This document shows positions 1 through 9,128 of a stretch of 64,000 nucleotides of DNA, piece after piece; the stretch's first letter is position 1, and every line of letters begins with the position of its first letter. A program made the position numbers and the translations under genes. Source of the DNA: Clostridium_AD frigoriphilum (GTDB lineage Bacteria > Bacillota > Clostridia > Clostridiales > Clostridiaceae); contig NZ_JAZHFS010000025.1 of the NCBI RefSeq assembly GCF_036541405.1, positions 1 to 64,000 on the forward strand. The letters run 5' to 3'. Under the pieces are notes generated by a model. The model saw only the letters and a list, made by a program, of their open reading frames with translations. It had not been told where the DNA came from and did no database searches.

Positions 1-513
1 ACCTGAGGCTGTAAATATAATAATTGGTTTTTTACTCTCTGTTGCTTTTTCAATGACCCTCGTAATTTTCTCTCCAACTACAGATCCCATACTTCCCATC
101 ATAAAATTACTATCCATCACTGCAATTAGCGTATCTTGCCCATTTATCTTTCCTTCTCCGGTTATTACTGCTTCGTTTAATAAAGTTTTGTCACGTATAG
201 TTTGAAGTTTCTCCGTATACCCCTTAAAATCTATAGGGTTATCTGATATCATAAATTCATCGTGTTCTTTAAACGTACCTTTATCTATAGTATAATCTAT
301 TCTTTCGCGACACCCGATTCTGAAATGGGTTTTACAATTATCACAGGTCATTATGCTACTCTCCAAATCCTTTTTATAAAGAATTTTACCACAGGTTTCG
401 CATTTAACCCACATTCCTGAAGGGATATTAGGTTTTTTATCGCCATCTTCATTTTCTAAATTTTTGACCTCAATATATTTACTCTTTTTAAATATACGTT
501 TAAACTCAAACAT
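1..513 (-). CDS. accD: Acetyl-CoA carboxylase carboxyltransferase beta subunit, 3' part missing
   Basis: Beta half of the carboxyltransferase that moves CO2 from biotin-BCCP to acetyl-CoA, giving malonyl-CoA for fatty acid synthesis. I translated it from the reverse complement: 171 codons are present and the C-terminus lies beyond the left edge. It starts MFEFKRIFKKSKYIEV and carries the N-terminal zinc ribbon of AccD (WVKCETCGK followed by MTCDNCK), then the start of the crotonase-like domain (GQDTLIAVMDSNFMMGSMG). It is the last visible gene of the minus-strand fab/acc operon, 113 bp after accC. accA would be expected next, outside the window. Confidence 0.95.
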   Translation of the reverse strand, partial: MFEFKRIFKKSKYIEVKNLENEDGDKKPNIPSGMWVKCETCGKILYKKDLESSIMTCDNCKTHFRIGCRERIDYTIDKGTFKEHDEFMISDNPIDFKGYTEKLQTIRDKTLLNEAVITGEGKINGQDTLIAVMDSNFMMGSMGSVVGEKITRVIEKATESKKPIIIFTASG

Positions 514-626
514 ATAACTACCCCTTTCTAAAAATATACCCACTTCAATTTATAGCATATATAATAAATACTACTCTCATAGTATAAAACTTTTAAGTAA
601 TAAATTCCAGTATACATTCAGCTACT

Positions 627-1973
627 TTAAATATTTTTAAATTCTTTACCAATAAAACCAGTATCAAATTTACCTTTTATAAAATCTTTATTATTTACTA
701 TCTTAAATTGGAAGTCTATATTAGTATCGACTCCTTCTATTATAAATTCACCAAGTGCTCTTCTCATTTTACAGATTGCTTCATCTCTATCTTTTCCATG
801 AACAATGAGCTTTCCTATCATAGAGTCATAAGTAGGTGGAATTTTATATCCCTGGTACGCTGCGCTATCGACCCTTATTCCATTTCCACCAGGAATATGA
901 AGTGATTTAATGACCCCTGGACAAGGCATAAAGTTTTTATTAGGATTTTCTGCATTTATTCTACATTCAATAGCATGACCAATGATTTTTATATCATCTT
1001 GTTTGTATGGAAGCACTTGACCTGCTGCAATTCTTATTTGTGCTTTAACCAAATCTATCCCAGTAATCATTTCTGTTATTGGGTGCTCCACTTGTATACG
1101 CGTATTCATCTCCATGAAATAGTATTTACCATATTTATCAAGCAAGAATTCTATAGTTCCCGCATTTTTATAATTAATAGATTTAGCTGCTTTAATTGCA
1201 ACCTCACCCATCTGTTTCCTAAGTTCCTGCGTCATTCCGACTCCGGGGGCCTCTTCTATTACTTTTTGATTACGTCTTTGAATAGAACAATCTCTCTCAT
1301 TAAGATGAACCACATTTCCATGCTCATCTGCGAGTATTTGAAACTCTATATGCCTTGGTTCTTCTATAAATTTTTCCATATACATTGTTCCATCGCCAAA
1401 ATTAGTTTCCGCCTCGGTTTTCGCAGTATTAAATGCGGATGCGAGATCTTCTACTTTGCTAACAACTCTTATACCTCTTCCCCCGCCTCCTGCTGAAGCC
1501 TTTATCATTACAGGGTATCCTATTTTCTCAGCTGATTCTAAAGCATCTATTTCAGAGACAATTTCCCCATCTGATCCAGGAACAACAGGTACTCCGGCTT
1601 TTATCATAATTTCCCTTGCCTTTAATTTGTTGCCCATGTTATCAATATTTTGTGAATTAGGGCCTATATATTTTATATTGCATTCCTCACACATTTGTGC
1701 AAACTTACTATTTTCAGATAAAAATCCATAACCGGGATGGATCGCCTCTGCACCTGTAAGAACTGTAGCACTTAGTATATTTTGCATATTTAGATAACTA
1801 TCCTTAGATTTAGCAGGTCCAATACATATAGCCTCATCTGCCATTTGGGTATGAAGAGCTTCCTTATCAACCTCGGAATATACTGCCACAGTTTGGATAC
1901 CCATTTCATTACATGCCCGAATTATTCTTACCGCTATCTCGCCTCTATTAGCAATTAATATCTTCTTAAACAT
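627..1973 (-). CDS. accC: Biotin carboxylase subunit of acetyl-CoA carboxylase
   Basis: ATP-dependent carboxylation of the biotin on AccB. 448 residues, the normal family length. The N-terminal domain starts MFKKILIANRGEIAVRII; the ATP-grasp glycine loop is ASAGGGGRGIRVV (about residues 160-172); the active-site segment MEMNTRIQVEHPITEM follows, then the C-terminal carboxylase domain. An in-frame ATG six codons upstream exists, but the Shine-Dalgarno GGGGAAGG overlaps that ATG and is correctly spaced for the start used here. It lies between fabZ and accD in the operon. Confidence 0.97.
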   Translation of the reverse strand: MFKKILIANRGEIAVRIIRACNEMGIQTVAVYSEVDKEALHTQMADEAICIGPAKSKDSYLNMQNILSATVLTGAEAIHPGYGFLSENSKFAQMCEECNIKYIGPNSQNIDNMGNKLKAREIMIKAGVPVVPGSDGEIVSEIDALESAEKIGYPVMIKASAGGGGRGIRVVSKVEDLASAFNTAKTEAETNFGDGTMYMEKFIEEPRHIEFQILADEHGNVVHLNERDCSIQRRNQKVIEEAPGVGMTQELRKQMGEVAIKAAKSINYKNAGTIEFLLDKYGKYYFMEMNTRIQVEHPITEMITGIDLVKAQIRIAAGQVLPYKQDDIKIIGHAIECRINAENPNKNFMPCPGVIKSLHIPGGNGIRVDSAAYQGYKIPPTYDSMIGKLIVHGKDRDEAICKMRRALGEFIIEGVDTNIDFQFKIVNNKDFIKGKFDTGFIGKEFKNI

Positions 1974-2024
1974 ATTGTTTACCTTCCCCATACTTAAATT
2001 TATTTACTAAAGTGTTTAAATTTT

Positions 2025-2480
2025 TTAAATGCCTACTGCAAATGTAATTTCAGCTTGTGCTGCCTTTACTCCATTTACTGTCGCTATTCCAAGACCTATT
2101 CCAACAGGTCCCTTCATCTTAATTATCTCTACCTCAAGCTTAAGTACATCTCCTGGAACAACTTTTCTCTTGAATTTTGCTTTGTTAATACCACCAAAAT
2201 AAGCGATTTTACCTTTATACTCTTCCATACTTAAAAGAGCAACCGCACCAACTTGTGCAAGAGCCTCAATAATAATTACTCCGGGAAGTATAGGCTCCTC
2301 CGGGAAATGGCCTTGAAAAAAGTACTCATTCATAGTAATATTCTTATACCCAACTGCTCTTTTCCCTGGTTCTAATTCCTCTACTTTATCCACAAATAAA
2401 AATGGGTATCTATGAGGAATAATTTTTTGAATTTGTTTTACATCTAAAGTAATACCTTTTATAGGTTCTATATTTTCCAT
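2025..2480 (-). CDS. fabZ: 3-hydroxyacyl-ACP dehydratase FabZ
   Basis: Dehydrates 3-hydroxyacyl-ACP to trans-2-enoyl-ACP in the elongation cycle. 151 residues with a hot-dog fold; the catalytic His is in FFQGHFPEEPILPGV and the catalytic Glu in the following IIEALAQ. The start is the ATG five codons inside the longest frame because GGAGG lies 7 nt before it. It is inserted between accB and accC, the usual clostridial order. FabZ of clostridia has been proposed to contribute to unsaturated fatty acid formation; the sequence alone does not show whether this one isomerises. Confidence 0.95.
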   Translation of the reverse strand: MENIEPIKGITLDVKQIQKIIPHRYPFLFVDKVEELEPGKRAVGYKNITMNEYFFQGHFPEEPILPGVIIIEALAQVGAVALLSMEEYKGKIAYFGGINKAKFKRKVVPGDVLKLEVEIIKMKGPVGIGLGIATVNGVKAAQAEITFAVGI

Positions 2481-2548
2481 GTTAATCCTCCACATCCTGC
2501 ATTATTAAGTCAATAAATCAATGTCGATTTTAAGTTACCTTTTATACA

Positions 2549-3058
2549 CTATTTCTTTATTATTTTAAATAATGGTTGACCGTACTCTACCATATCTTCA
2601 TTAGAAACTAATACTTCTAAAACTTCTCCGTCTACTTCGCTTTCAATTTCATTCATAAGCTTCATAGCTTCTAATATACAAAGCGTATCTCCCACTTTAA
2701 CACTAGATCCAACTTTCACAAAGTTCTTTGATTCAGCGCTTGGAGAAGTATACATAGTTCCAACAATAGGTGATTTAACTATAAATATGTTTTCATCGGG
2801 TATTGTATTCACTGTATTTTTAGAAATATCCTCTTCTGTTTTTTCTGCATGCACTTCCTGCATTTTTATATTTTTCCCAGTCAATGGTTCATGAGTAGCT
2901 GCATCTATATGTGTAACATTTGCAGGAATTCCTTCTACTACCACCTGCGCTTCTTTTTTCTCCATCTTTATCCTAATACCCTCCGTCTCAATTTCAAAAC
3001 AAGTAATTTGTGAATCACTAACAGTTTTTATTAAATCTTGAATATTTTTATAATCCAT
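2549..3058 (-). CDS. accB: Biotin carboxyl carrier protein
   Basis: Carries biotin between AccC and the AccA/AccD carboxyltransferase. 169 residues: an N-terminal helical segment, a variable linker (about 50-95) and the C-terminal biotinyl domain with the biotin-acceptor motif CILEAMKLMNEIES, Lys of AMKLM being modified. The ATG is 2 nt after the fabF stop, and the ribosome binding sequence GATGGTAG is inside fabF, which suggests translational coupling. Confidence 0.96.
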   Translation of the reverse strand: MDYKNIQDLIKTVSDSQITCFEIETEGIRIKMEKKEAQVVVEGIPANVTHIDAATHEPLTGKNIKMQEVHAEKTEEDISKNTVNTIPDENIFIVKSPIVGTMYTSPSAESKNFVKVGSSVKVGDTLCILEAMKLMNEIESEVDGEVLEVLVSNEDMVEYGQPLFKIIKK

Positions 3059-3060
3059 AG

Positions 3061-4302
3061 TTATCTACCATCCCATCTTTTTAATAATATAGTAGCATCA
3101 TGACCACCAAATCCAAAAGAATTAGACATTGCATATTTAAGCTGCTGTTTTCGGCCTACATTTGGAACAATATCCAAATCACAATCTTCATCCGGTACTT
3201 TATACCCTATAGTTGCTGGCACAAAACCTTCTTCTAAAGCTTTTACACATACTATAGCCTCTATTGCTCCTGATGCTCCAAGAAGGTGTCCTGTCATAGA
3301 CTTTGTTGAACTCATAGGTATTTTATAAGCATATTCTCCAAAAGCAGATTTTACAGCTGTTGTTTCAAATTTGTCATTATATGGAGTGCTTGTTCCATGC
3401 GCATTAATGTAAGACACTTCTTCTGGCTTAATGTTACCATCTTTAAGCGCCATTACCATTGATCTTGCAGCCCCTTCTCCATCTGGTGCTGGTGAAGTTA
3501 TGTGATATGCATCACAAGTCGATCCATAACCACTAACCTCTGCGTATATTTTAGCGTTTCTCATCGTAGCATGCTCTAAAGATTCAAGTATAACTATACC
3601 TGCACCATCTCCCATAATAAAACCATTTCTCTCTTTATCAAAAGGAATCGATGCTCTTAAAGGATCTTCGCTTTTGCTTAAGGCTGTTAATGATGTAAAA
3701 CCCGCTAAAGCAAGTGGACTTATAGATGCTTCTGAACCTCCAGCTATTATTATATCCGCTCTACCATCTTGAATTAAATGAAAAGCATCTCCGATTGCAT
3801 TTGTTCCCGTAGCACAAGCAGTAACTACACTATAACACATACCTTTAGCACCATATTTTATTGCAATGTTGCCAGCTGCCATATTACCTATGATCATAGG
3901 TATTAAGTAAGGTGTCACTCTACCTGGTCCTTTTTCTAAAAGCTTTGCATGCTCTCTCTCAATAGTACCTATTCCACCAATACCTGAACCAACTATTACT
4001 CCTATTCTTTCGCTATCTTCAACTTCTAAAACTAGTCCAGAGTTTTCAACCGCTTCTTTCGCTGCAACCATTGCATACTGACAATACATATCCATTTTTC
4101 TAGCTTCTCTAATGCCAAGCGCTACCGTTACATCAAAATCTTTAACCTCTGCAGCCAGTTTGCATTTAAAATCCGTAACATCAAAAGCTTTAATTACATC
4201 TATGCCGCAAGTTCCTTTTTTTATATTATCCCAAAAACTATTTACATCATTTCCTATAGGAGTAACTGCTCCCATACCTGTTATAACGACTCTATTTTTC
4301 AT
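3061..4302 (-). CDS. fabF: 3-oxoacyl-ACP synthase II
   Basis: Condensing enzyme that elongates acyl-ACP with malonyl-ACP. 413 residues, standard length. The Cys-His-His triad is visible: Cys in VVTACATGTNAIGDA, His in NAHGTSTPYND and His in STKSMTGHLLGASGA. Start supported by AAAGGAGG 9 nt upstream. It is separated from fabG by a short gap containing a perfect 20-bp palindrome. Confidence 0.97.
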   Translation of the reverse strand: MKNRVVITGMGAVTPIGNDVNSFWDNIKKGTCGIDVIKAFDVTDFKCKLAAEVKDFDVTVALGIREARKMDMYCQYAMVAAKEAVENSGLVLEVEDSERIGVIVGSGIGGIGTIEREHAKLLEKGPGRVTPYLIPMIIGNMAAGNIAIKYGAKGMCYSVVTACATGTNAIGDAFHLIQDGRADIIIAGGSEASISPLALAGFTSLTALSKSEDPLRASIPFDKERNGFIMGDGAGIVILESLEHATMRNAKIYAEVSGYGSTCDAYHITSPAPDGEGAARSMVMALKDGNIKPEEVSYINAHGTSTPYNDKFETTAVKSAFGEYAYKIPMSSTKSMTGHLLGASGAIEAIVCVKALEEGFVPATIGYKVPDEDCDLDIVPNVGRKQQLKYAMSNSFGFGGHDATILLKRWDGR

Positions 4303-4354
4303 AAAGTAAATCCTCCTTTATCATCACCTTAAGGTGATGAATCATCTTTAGACG

Positions 4355-5095
4355 CTACATTACCATTCCGCCATCTACATTTATAACTTGACCTGTTATA
4401 TACGCCGCTTCGTCTGTTGCTAAAAATGCTACTACATTTGCAACATCTTCTGGTCTTCCAAGTCTCTTTAATGGAATAGTGCCCATTATGGTATCTTTTA
4501 CTTTAGCTGGCAAATCTTCAGTCATGTCAGTTTGAATATATCCTGGCGCTACTGCATTGCAAGTAACCCCCCTGCTTCCAAATTCTTTAGCTACAGACTT
4601 TGTCATTCCTATTATGCCTGCCTTTGCAGCTGAATAATTTACCTGTCCTGCATTTCCTGTAAGCCCAGAAACTGAAGATATATTTATTATTCTTCCACTT
4701 CTTTGCTTAAGCATTATAGCCGCTACATGCCTTGTGCAATTAAAAGCACCTTTTAGATTAATATCTATAACGCTATCAAAATCCGCTTCTTTCATTCTCA
4801 TTAAAAGACCATCTTTTGTTATGCCCGCATTATTAACCAGAACATCTATGCTTCCAAACTCTTCAACAGATTTTTTTATCATGTTTTCTACATCAGTATA
4901 ACTACTTATATCAGCTTGGATTGCGAGCACCTTGACTCCTAAAGCTTCTATTTCTTTAACTACTTCTTGCACTGCGTCAACGCTATTTCTATAATTAACA
5001 ACTACATTTGCTCCATGTTTTGCAAGCTTTAATGCTATAGCTCTTCCAATACCACGACTAGCTCCAGTAACCACTGCTGTTTTCCCTTTTAACAT
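4355..5095 (-). CDS. fabG: 3-oxoacyl-ACP reductase
   Basis: NADPH-dependent reduction of 3-oxoacyl-ACP; short-chain dehydrogenase. 246 residues. Rossmann motif VTGASRGIGRAIAL near the N-terminus, NNAG at about residue 85, catalytic Ser in IINISSVSG, Tyr-Lys in NYSAAKAG. A longer frame adds nine residues (MKDVKEHEL), but the AAGGAG that would serve the downstream ATG lies inside that extension, so MLKGKTAVV is taken as the start. Between fabD and fabF in the operon. Confidence 0.96.
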   Translation of the reverse strand: MLKGKTAVVTGASRGIGRAIALKLAKHGANVVVNYRNSVDAVQEVVKEIEALGVKVLAIQADISSYTDVENMIKKSVEEFGSIDVLVNNAGITKDGLLMRMKEADFDSVIDINLKGAFNCTRHVAAIMLKQRSGRIINISSVSGLTGNAGQVNYSAAKAGIIGMTKSVAKEFGSRGVTCNAVAPGYIQTDMTEDLPAKVKDTIMGTIPLKRLGRPEDVANVVAFLATDEAAYITGQVINVDGGMVM

Positions 5096-5146
5096 CAATT
5101 CGTGCTCCTTTACATCTTTCATAATGACCCTAGATTTTAATTTATC

Positions 5147-6082
5147 TTATCTTTTAAGCAATTCTACTGCTTTATTTAATGAATCCATATCTTCAATATT
5201 AACAATTGTAAGTTTTCTATCTATTTTCTTAACAAAACCACTTAACACTTTGCCAGGTCCTATCTCTACGAAAGTATCAACACCATCTTTTATCATTCTT
5301 TTTATAATTGTCTCCCATAAAACAGAACTCATAACCTGAAGTTTTAAATTATCTTTGATATCATCTTTATTTTTTACATAATCACCATTTACGTTCGTCA
5401 TTAATGGAATAGTCATATCATCAAAACTTATATTTTTAAGTTCAATTTCTAACTTCTCCGCTGCCGGCTTTAGCATAGACGAGTGGAATGGTGCACTTAA
5501 AGATAAAACTATAGCTCGTTTAGCACCTTTTTCCTTAGCTTTTTCACATGCAAGTTCTACCGCCGCTATTTCCCCGGCAATTACTATTTGTCCCGGGCAA
5601 TTCAAATTTGCAATTTCAACTATTCCAGAAGCTTTTGACTCGTTACATGCTTCTTCAACTAAAGAAGCCTCAAGTCCAATAATAGCAGCCATAGTACCTA
5701 TTCCTACAGGTACCGCCTCTTGCATAAATCTACCTCGCTTTTTAACAAGCTTTACAGCATCTTTAAAATCCATAGCTCCACTGCAAACAAGTGCTGAGTA
5801 CTCTCCAAGACTAAGTCCTGCAGTCACATCGCACTTTATACCATGTTTTTGTAATGCCATAAGTGCCGCTATGCTAACAGTTAAAATAGCGGGCTGAGTA
5901 TTTTCTGTAATATTTAACTCCTCAATTTCACCTTCAAAACAAAGTTTACTTAATTCAAAATTAAGTTCTTTATCCGCTATATTAAATATATTTTTGCATT
6001 CCTCTATATTTTCAAATAATTCCTTGCCCATACCAATATATTGGGCTCCCTGTCCCGGAAAAATAAAAGCAATTTTGCTCAT
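5147..6082 (-). CDS. fabD: Malonyl-CoA:ACP transacylase
   Basis: Transfers malonyl from CoA to ACP to feed FabH and FabF. 311 residues. N-terminal FPGQGAQYIGMGKEL oxyanion motif, nucleophile Ser in GLSLGEYSAL (about 90-99), catalytic His in APFHSSMLKP and C-terminal VEIGPGKVL. RBS AAGGAG 7 nt before ATG. The leader between fabK and fabD contains the 15-mer AATCATCACTTTCAG, which recurs twice near noc. Confidence 0.97.
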   Translation of the reverse strand: MSKIAFIFPGQGAQYIGMGKELFENIEECKNIFNIADKELNFELSKLCFEGEIEELNITENTQPAILTVSIAALMALQKHGIKCDVTAGLSLGEYSALVCSGAMDFKDAVKLVKKRGRFMQEAVPVGIGTMAAIIGLEASLVEEACNESKASGIVEIANLNCPGQIVIAGEIAAVELACEKAKEKGAKRAIVLSLSAPFHSSMLKPAAEKLEIELKNISFDDMTIPLMTNVNGDYVKNKDDIKDNLKLQVMSSVLWETIIKRMIKDGVDTFVEIGPGKVLSGFVKKIDRKLTIVNIEDMDSLNKAVELLKR

Positions 6083-6170
6083 AATTTATCTCCTTAATCA
6101 TCACTTTCAGAGTTAGTCATTGCTACGTCTCCGAATATTATGGCTTTAATCTATATGAAATAATAATATT

Positions 6171-7103
6171 TTATCTAAATTTTATAATAGCTTCTTCTGC
6201 TTGTGTAAACATTTCTTCGATAATTTCCTTGCAACTTTGTTCTTTTTTTACAAGACCCGCAATTTGTCCCGCAAGAATAGATCCCATCTCTATGTCGCCT
6301 TCTTGTACTGCCCTTTGTAAACAGCCTCTTCCAAGTTCCTCTAAATCCTCTATTGAAGCATTTTCTTTCTCAAGTTTCTGGAATTTTCTCGATAATTTGT
6401 TTTTTAAAACCCTAACAGGGTGTCCTGTAGGTCTTCCTGTAACCACTGAATCTATATCCTTCGCGCCTAGTATCTTCTTTTTATAATTTTCATGTATTGT
6501 ACATTCATTTGCCACTAGGAACCTTGTTCCTACTTGAACTCCTTGTACACCGAGCATAAATGCTGCTGCAACTCCTCGTCCATCACCTACTCCACCTGCT
6601 GCAATTACAGGAATACTAACAGCATCAACAACTTGAGGAACGAGCGACATGGTTGTAAGTTCACCAATATGTCCTCCAGATTCACACCCTTCTGCAATAA
6701 CAGCATCTGCTCCCGCTCTCTCCATACGCTTCGCTAATGCAACAGAAGCCACTACTGGTATTACTTTAATCCCATGTGACTTCCAAAGTTCCATATATTT
6801 GCCTGGGTTTCCTGCCCCTGTAGTAACTACTTTAACACCTTCTTCACATACAAGATGTGCAATGTCTTCTGCATTATCACTTAAAAGCATTACGTTAACG
6901 CCAAAAGGCTTATCTGTTAATTCCTTTGCTTTTCTAATTTCATTTCTTACATAATCGGTTGGTGCATTGGCTGCCGCTATAATACCGAGACCTCCTGCGT
7001 TAGAAACTGCAGATGCTAAACTACTATCCGCAACCCAAGCCATACCACCTTGTATTATTGGATACTCTACACCTAACTCTTTAAAAAATACGGAATTAAA
7101 CAT
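6171..7103 (-). CDS. fabK: Enoyl-ACP reductase II (FMN-dependent)
   Basis: Last step of the elongation cycle, reducing enoyl-ACP with an FMN TIM-barrel enzyme instead of FabI. 310 residues. Signature elements: EYPIIQGGMAWVADSSLASAVSNAGG at the start (key part QGGMAW), AEGCESGGHIGELTTM with the active-site His, and AAGGVGDGRGVAAAF phosphate-binding loop. No C-terminal cysteine cluster, unlike the paralogue at 9129-10202. RBS AAGGAGGGG. No FabI gene in the window. Confidence 0.95.
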   Translation of the reverse strand: MFNSVFFKELGVEYPIIQGGMAWVADSSLASAVSNAGGLGIIAAANAPTDYVRNEIRKAKELTDKPFGVNVMLLSDNAEDIAHLVCEEGVKVVTTGAGNPGKYMELWKSHGIKVIPVVASVALAKRMERAGADAVIAEGCESGGHIGELTTMSLVPQVVDAVSIPVIAAGGVGDGRGVAAAFMLGVQGVQVGTRFLVANECTIHENYKKKILGAKDIDSVVTGRPTGHPVRVLKNKLSRKFQKLEKENASIEDLEELGRGCLQRAVQEGDIEMGSILAGQIAGLVKKEQSCKEIIEEMFTQAEEAIIKFR

Positions 7104-7157
7104 TTTACCCCTCCTTGATTCCTTAAACCATATAGTTAAAGTCAGATAATTATAGAA

Positions 7158-7205
7158 AAAAAGTATATATTACTACAACTACATTTCACGTAATATATAC
7201 TTTTT
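7158..7205. repeat. 16-bp perfect inverted repeat between acpP and fabK; dispersed hairpin family copy 1
   Basis: Arms 7158-7173 and 7190-7205 are perfect complements (AAAAAGTATATATTAC and its reverse complement) with a 16-nt loop. The 3' arm on each strand ends in a T run, so it could act as an attenuator inside the operon. Arms and loop (TACATTT) are clearly related to the hairpin at 18055-18114, so it looks like a dispersed element rather than a chance terminator. Confidence 0.7.
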
Positions 7206-7276
7206 AATATACTGAATAAAACTAAATTTTTATACTTAGTAGTTCAGCTCTCCAATCATCTAACTCTTAATTTATA

Positions 7277-7507
7277 TTATTTAAGTTTTTCTTCTATATA
7301 TTTAACAATTCCCTGTACATCTTTAATATTTTCTATATCCTCGTTTGGTATTTCGATTTCAAATGCTTCTTCGAGCGACATAACAATTTCAAAAATTTCA
7401 AGAGAATCTACACCTAAATCATCTGCAAATTTGGCCTCCATTTTAACCTCTGCTTCGTCTATTCCTAATTGTTCAACTATTACACTTTTAACTTTTTCAA
7501 ATACCAT
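7277..7507 (-). CDS. acpP: Acyl carrier protein
   Basis: Carries growing acyl chains on 4'-phosphopantetheine. 76 residues, very acidic, four-helix ACP. The phosphopantetheine Ser is in DDLGVDSLEIFEIVMS (about residue 36). RBS AGGAGG 8 nt upstream. It lies between fabH and fabK; the 173-bp gap downstream holds the hairpin at 7158-7205, which could set the ratio of ACP to the later enzymes (inference). Confidence 0.97.
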   Translation of the reverse strand: MVFEKVKSVIVEQLGIDEAEVKMEAKFADDLGVDSLEIFEIVMSLEEAFEIEIPNEDIENIKDVQGIVKYIEEKLK

Positions 7508-7527
7508 TATTAATTCCTCCTAAGATT

Positions 7528-8511
7528 TTATTTGTTCATTGTCCATTCTATTAATGAAGCTCCGTAGGTTAATCCACCACCAAAGCCTACAAGTATAATT
7601 TTATCTCCAGCTGTAAGTAAATTTTCCTTATTCATTTCGTCCATTGCTATGGCTATACTTGCTGCTGAAGTATTTCCGTACTTATCTAAATTGACGAAAA
7701 ATTTATCTTTATCAGCCTTCAATTTTCTAACAACAAATTCTATTATTCTAAAATTTGCTTGATGACAAACTACATACTTAATATCATCAAGTGTGTAATT
7801 ATTTTCATTTAAGATTCTACTTATGCTACTTGCAATAGTTTTTACTGCAAATTTAAAAATTTCTTTGCCATCCATACTTATTGTTGCTTTAAAATTTTCA
7901 TTTCCTTTTGTATATGTATTTTTCACATCTACAGTTGGACATGTCAAAAATTTTCCCTTTTGACCTTCTGAAGCTGAATTTACAGAAATTATTCCTCTAA
8001 CGCTTCCTGCTTCAAGCACTGCTGCCCCTGCTCCATCTCCAAATAAAATACAAGTGTTTCTGTCTGTCCAATCAACTATTTTTGATAATACATCAGCCCC
8101 TATTATTAGTGCTCTTTTTCGCTGACCCGTTTTAAGAAATTGCATTGCTATATTAAGGGCAAATATAAACCCTGTACACGCTGCTGATATATCAAAAGCC
8201 ATAGCATTAACTGCTCCAATATTTCCTTGAACTATACATGCAGTTGCTGGTACAAATTGATCTGGAGAAGTACTTGCAACAATAATCAAATCTATATCTT
8301 CAGCTTTAATATTTGCATCCACTAATGCTTCAGTGGCTGCTTTTGTAGCTAAATCCGAAGTGTTTTCTCCTGTAGATATATGCCTCTGCTTAATACCTGT
8401 CATAGAAACTATCCATTCATCAGAAGTATCTACAATTTTTGATAACTCATGATTAGTCATTATGTTTAGAGGCGCATAACTTCCCGTACCAATTATTTGT
8501 ACTTCATTCAT
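7528..8511 (-). CDS. fabH: 3-oxoacyl-ACP synthase III
   Basis: Starts fatty acid synthesis by condensing acyl-CoA with malonyl-ACP. 327 residues. Cys-His-Asn triad: Cys in DISAACTGFIFAL (about 112), His in YVVCHQANFRIIE, Asn in YGNTSAASIAIA. N-terminal GTGSYAP is typical. First enzyme gene after the regulator fabT, 18 bp away. Confidence 0.97.
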   Translation of the reverse strand: MNEVQIIGTGSYAPLNIMTNHELSKIVDTSDEWIVSMTGIKQRHISTGENTSDLATKAATEALVDANIKAEDIDLIIVASTSPDQFVPATACIVQGNIGAVNAMAFDISAACTGFIFALNIAMQFLKTGQRKRALIIGADVLSKIVDWTDRNTCILFGDGAGAAVLEAGSVRGIISVNSASEGQKGKFLTCPTVDVKNTYTKGNENFKATISMDGKEIFKFAVKTIASSISRILNENNYTLDDIKYVVCHQANFRIIEFVVRKLKADKDKFFVNLDKYGNTSAASIAIAMDEMNKENLLTAGDKIILVGFGGGLTYGASLIEWTMNK

Positions 8512-8529
8512 TGCTTAACTCCCACTTCC

Positions 8530-8982
8530 TTAATATTTTAATCTATATTTATTTTTGAAGAAATTATTTAGTTTTTCAAGAGATTTTATTAATACCTCTT
8601 CCTCTTCTTCGTTTAGACCATCGATAGTTGCATGTACCATATTAGAATGAAACCTGTCATGTATTCTGTAGGCAAGTTTTCCTTTTCTGGTAAGTGTGAT
8701 CATTACTGATCTTCTATCTTCTTCTCCCCTTTTTCTATCAACATACCCTTTTTTGAGAAGTTTGTTAATAGCGGTTGTAAGTGTCCCTACTGTTATTCTA
8801 AGATCCTGAGCGACCTCGGACATGGTTCTGTGTTCATACATTCCAATTGCATCAATAGTATGTACTTCTGTTACAGATATGTCCTTAAGAACCCCTTCTT
8901 TAAGTGCCTTCTGTTCTATCTGAGATATGTCACTAAAAGTCTCTACTAAAAGTTCATTTACAACTCCAACAGATCTGCTCAT
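8530..8982 (-). CDS. fabT: MarR-family repressor of fatty acid synthesis (FabT type)
   Basis: Winged-helix regulator that heads the operon, as FabT does in other Firmicutes, where it represses fab genes when bound to acyl-ACP. 150 residues; winged helix at about 50-105 (MSEVAQDLRITVGTLTTAINKL, here shown by MSEVAQDLRI and VGTLTTAINKL), wing with RKRGEEDRRSV. The start at MSRSVG uses GGTGAT; four codons of a longer frame precede it. A palindrome TTTGA-N3-TCAAA overlaps the -10 of its own promoter, so autoregulation is likely. The assignment rests on family, position and operator; effector unknown. Confidence 0.88.
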   Translation of the reverse strand: MSRSVGVVNELLVETFSDISQIEQKALKEGVLKDISVTEVHTIDAIGMYEHRTMSEVAQDLRITVGTLTTAINKLLKKGYVDRKRGEEDRRSVMITLTRKGKLAYRIHDRFHSNMVHATIDGLNEEEEEVLIKSLEKLNNFFKNKYRLKY

Positions 8983-9032
8983 ATTTATCACCATTTCCCA
9001 TACGTTGATTTCCCTATACTTATATTTTCATG

Positions 9033-9051
9033 TACTTTGATACTCAAAGTA
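9033..9051. promoter_or_regulatory. FabT-type operator upstream of fabT
   Basis: TACTTTGATACTCAAAGTA, a near-perfect 19-bp palindrome with core TTTGA-N3-TCAAA. It overlaps the 3' end of the -10 hexamer of the fabT promoter. FabT-type sites in Firmicutes have this kind of TTTGA/TCAAA palindrome. A second copy lies at 10235-10253. Confidence 0.85.
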
Positions 9052-9076
9052 TATCTATGGAGTTGTAATTTGTCAA
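9048..9076 (-). promoter_or_regulatory. Sigma-A promoter of the fab operon
   Basis: On the minus strand: TTGACA (complement of 9071-9076), 17-nt spacer, TATACT (complement of 9048-9053). Near-consensus vegetative promoter about 65 bp before the fabT start; the operator begins inside the -10. Confidence 0.85.
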
Positions 9077-9128
9077 TATTTTTACCATTAATATGAAAAT
9101 TTTTACATTCTATTTTTTCTATAAGAAA

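Noticed and set aside
975..1731. Plus-strand open frames over accC.
   Set aside because: They run opposite to a fully conserved biotin carboxylase, with low-complexity translations and no RBS; shadows of the real gene. The same holds for opposite-strand frames over fabK, purA, mnmE, dnaA, dnaN, gyrB and gyrA.
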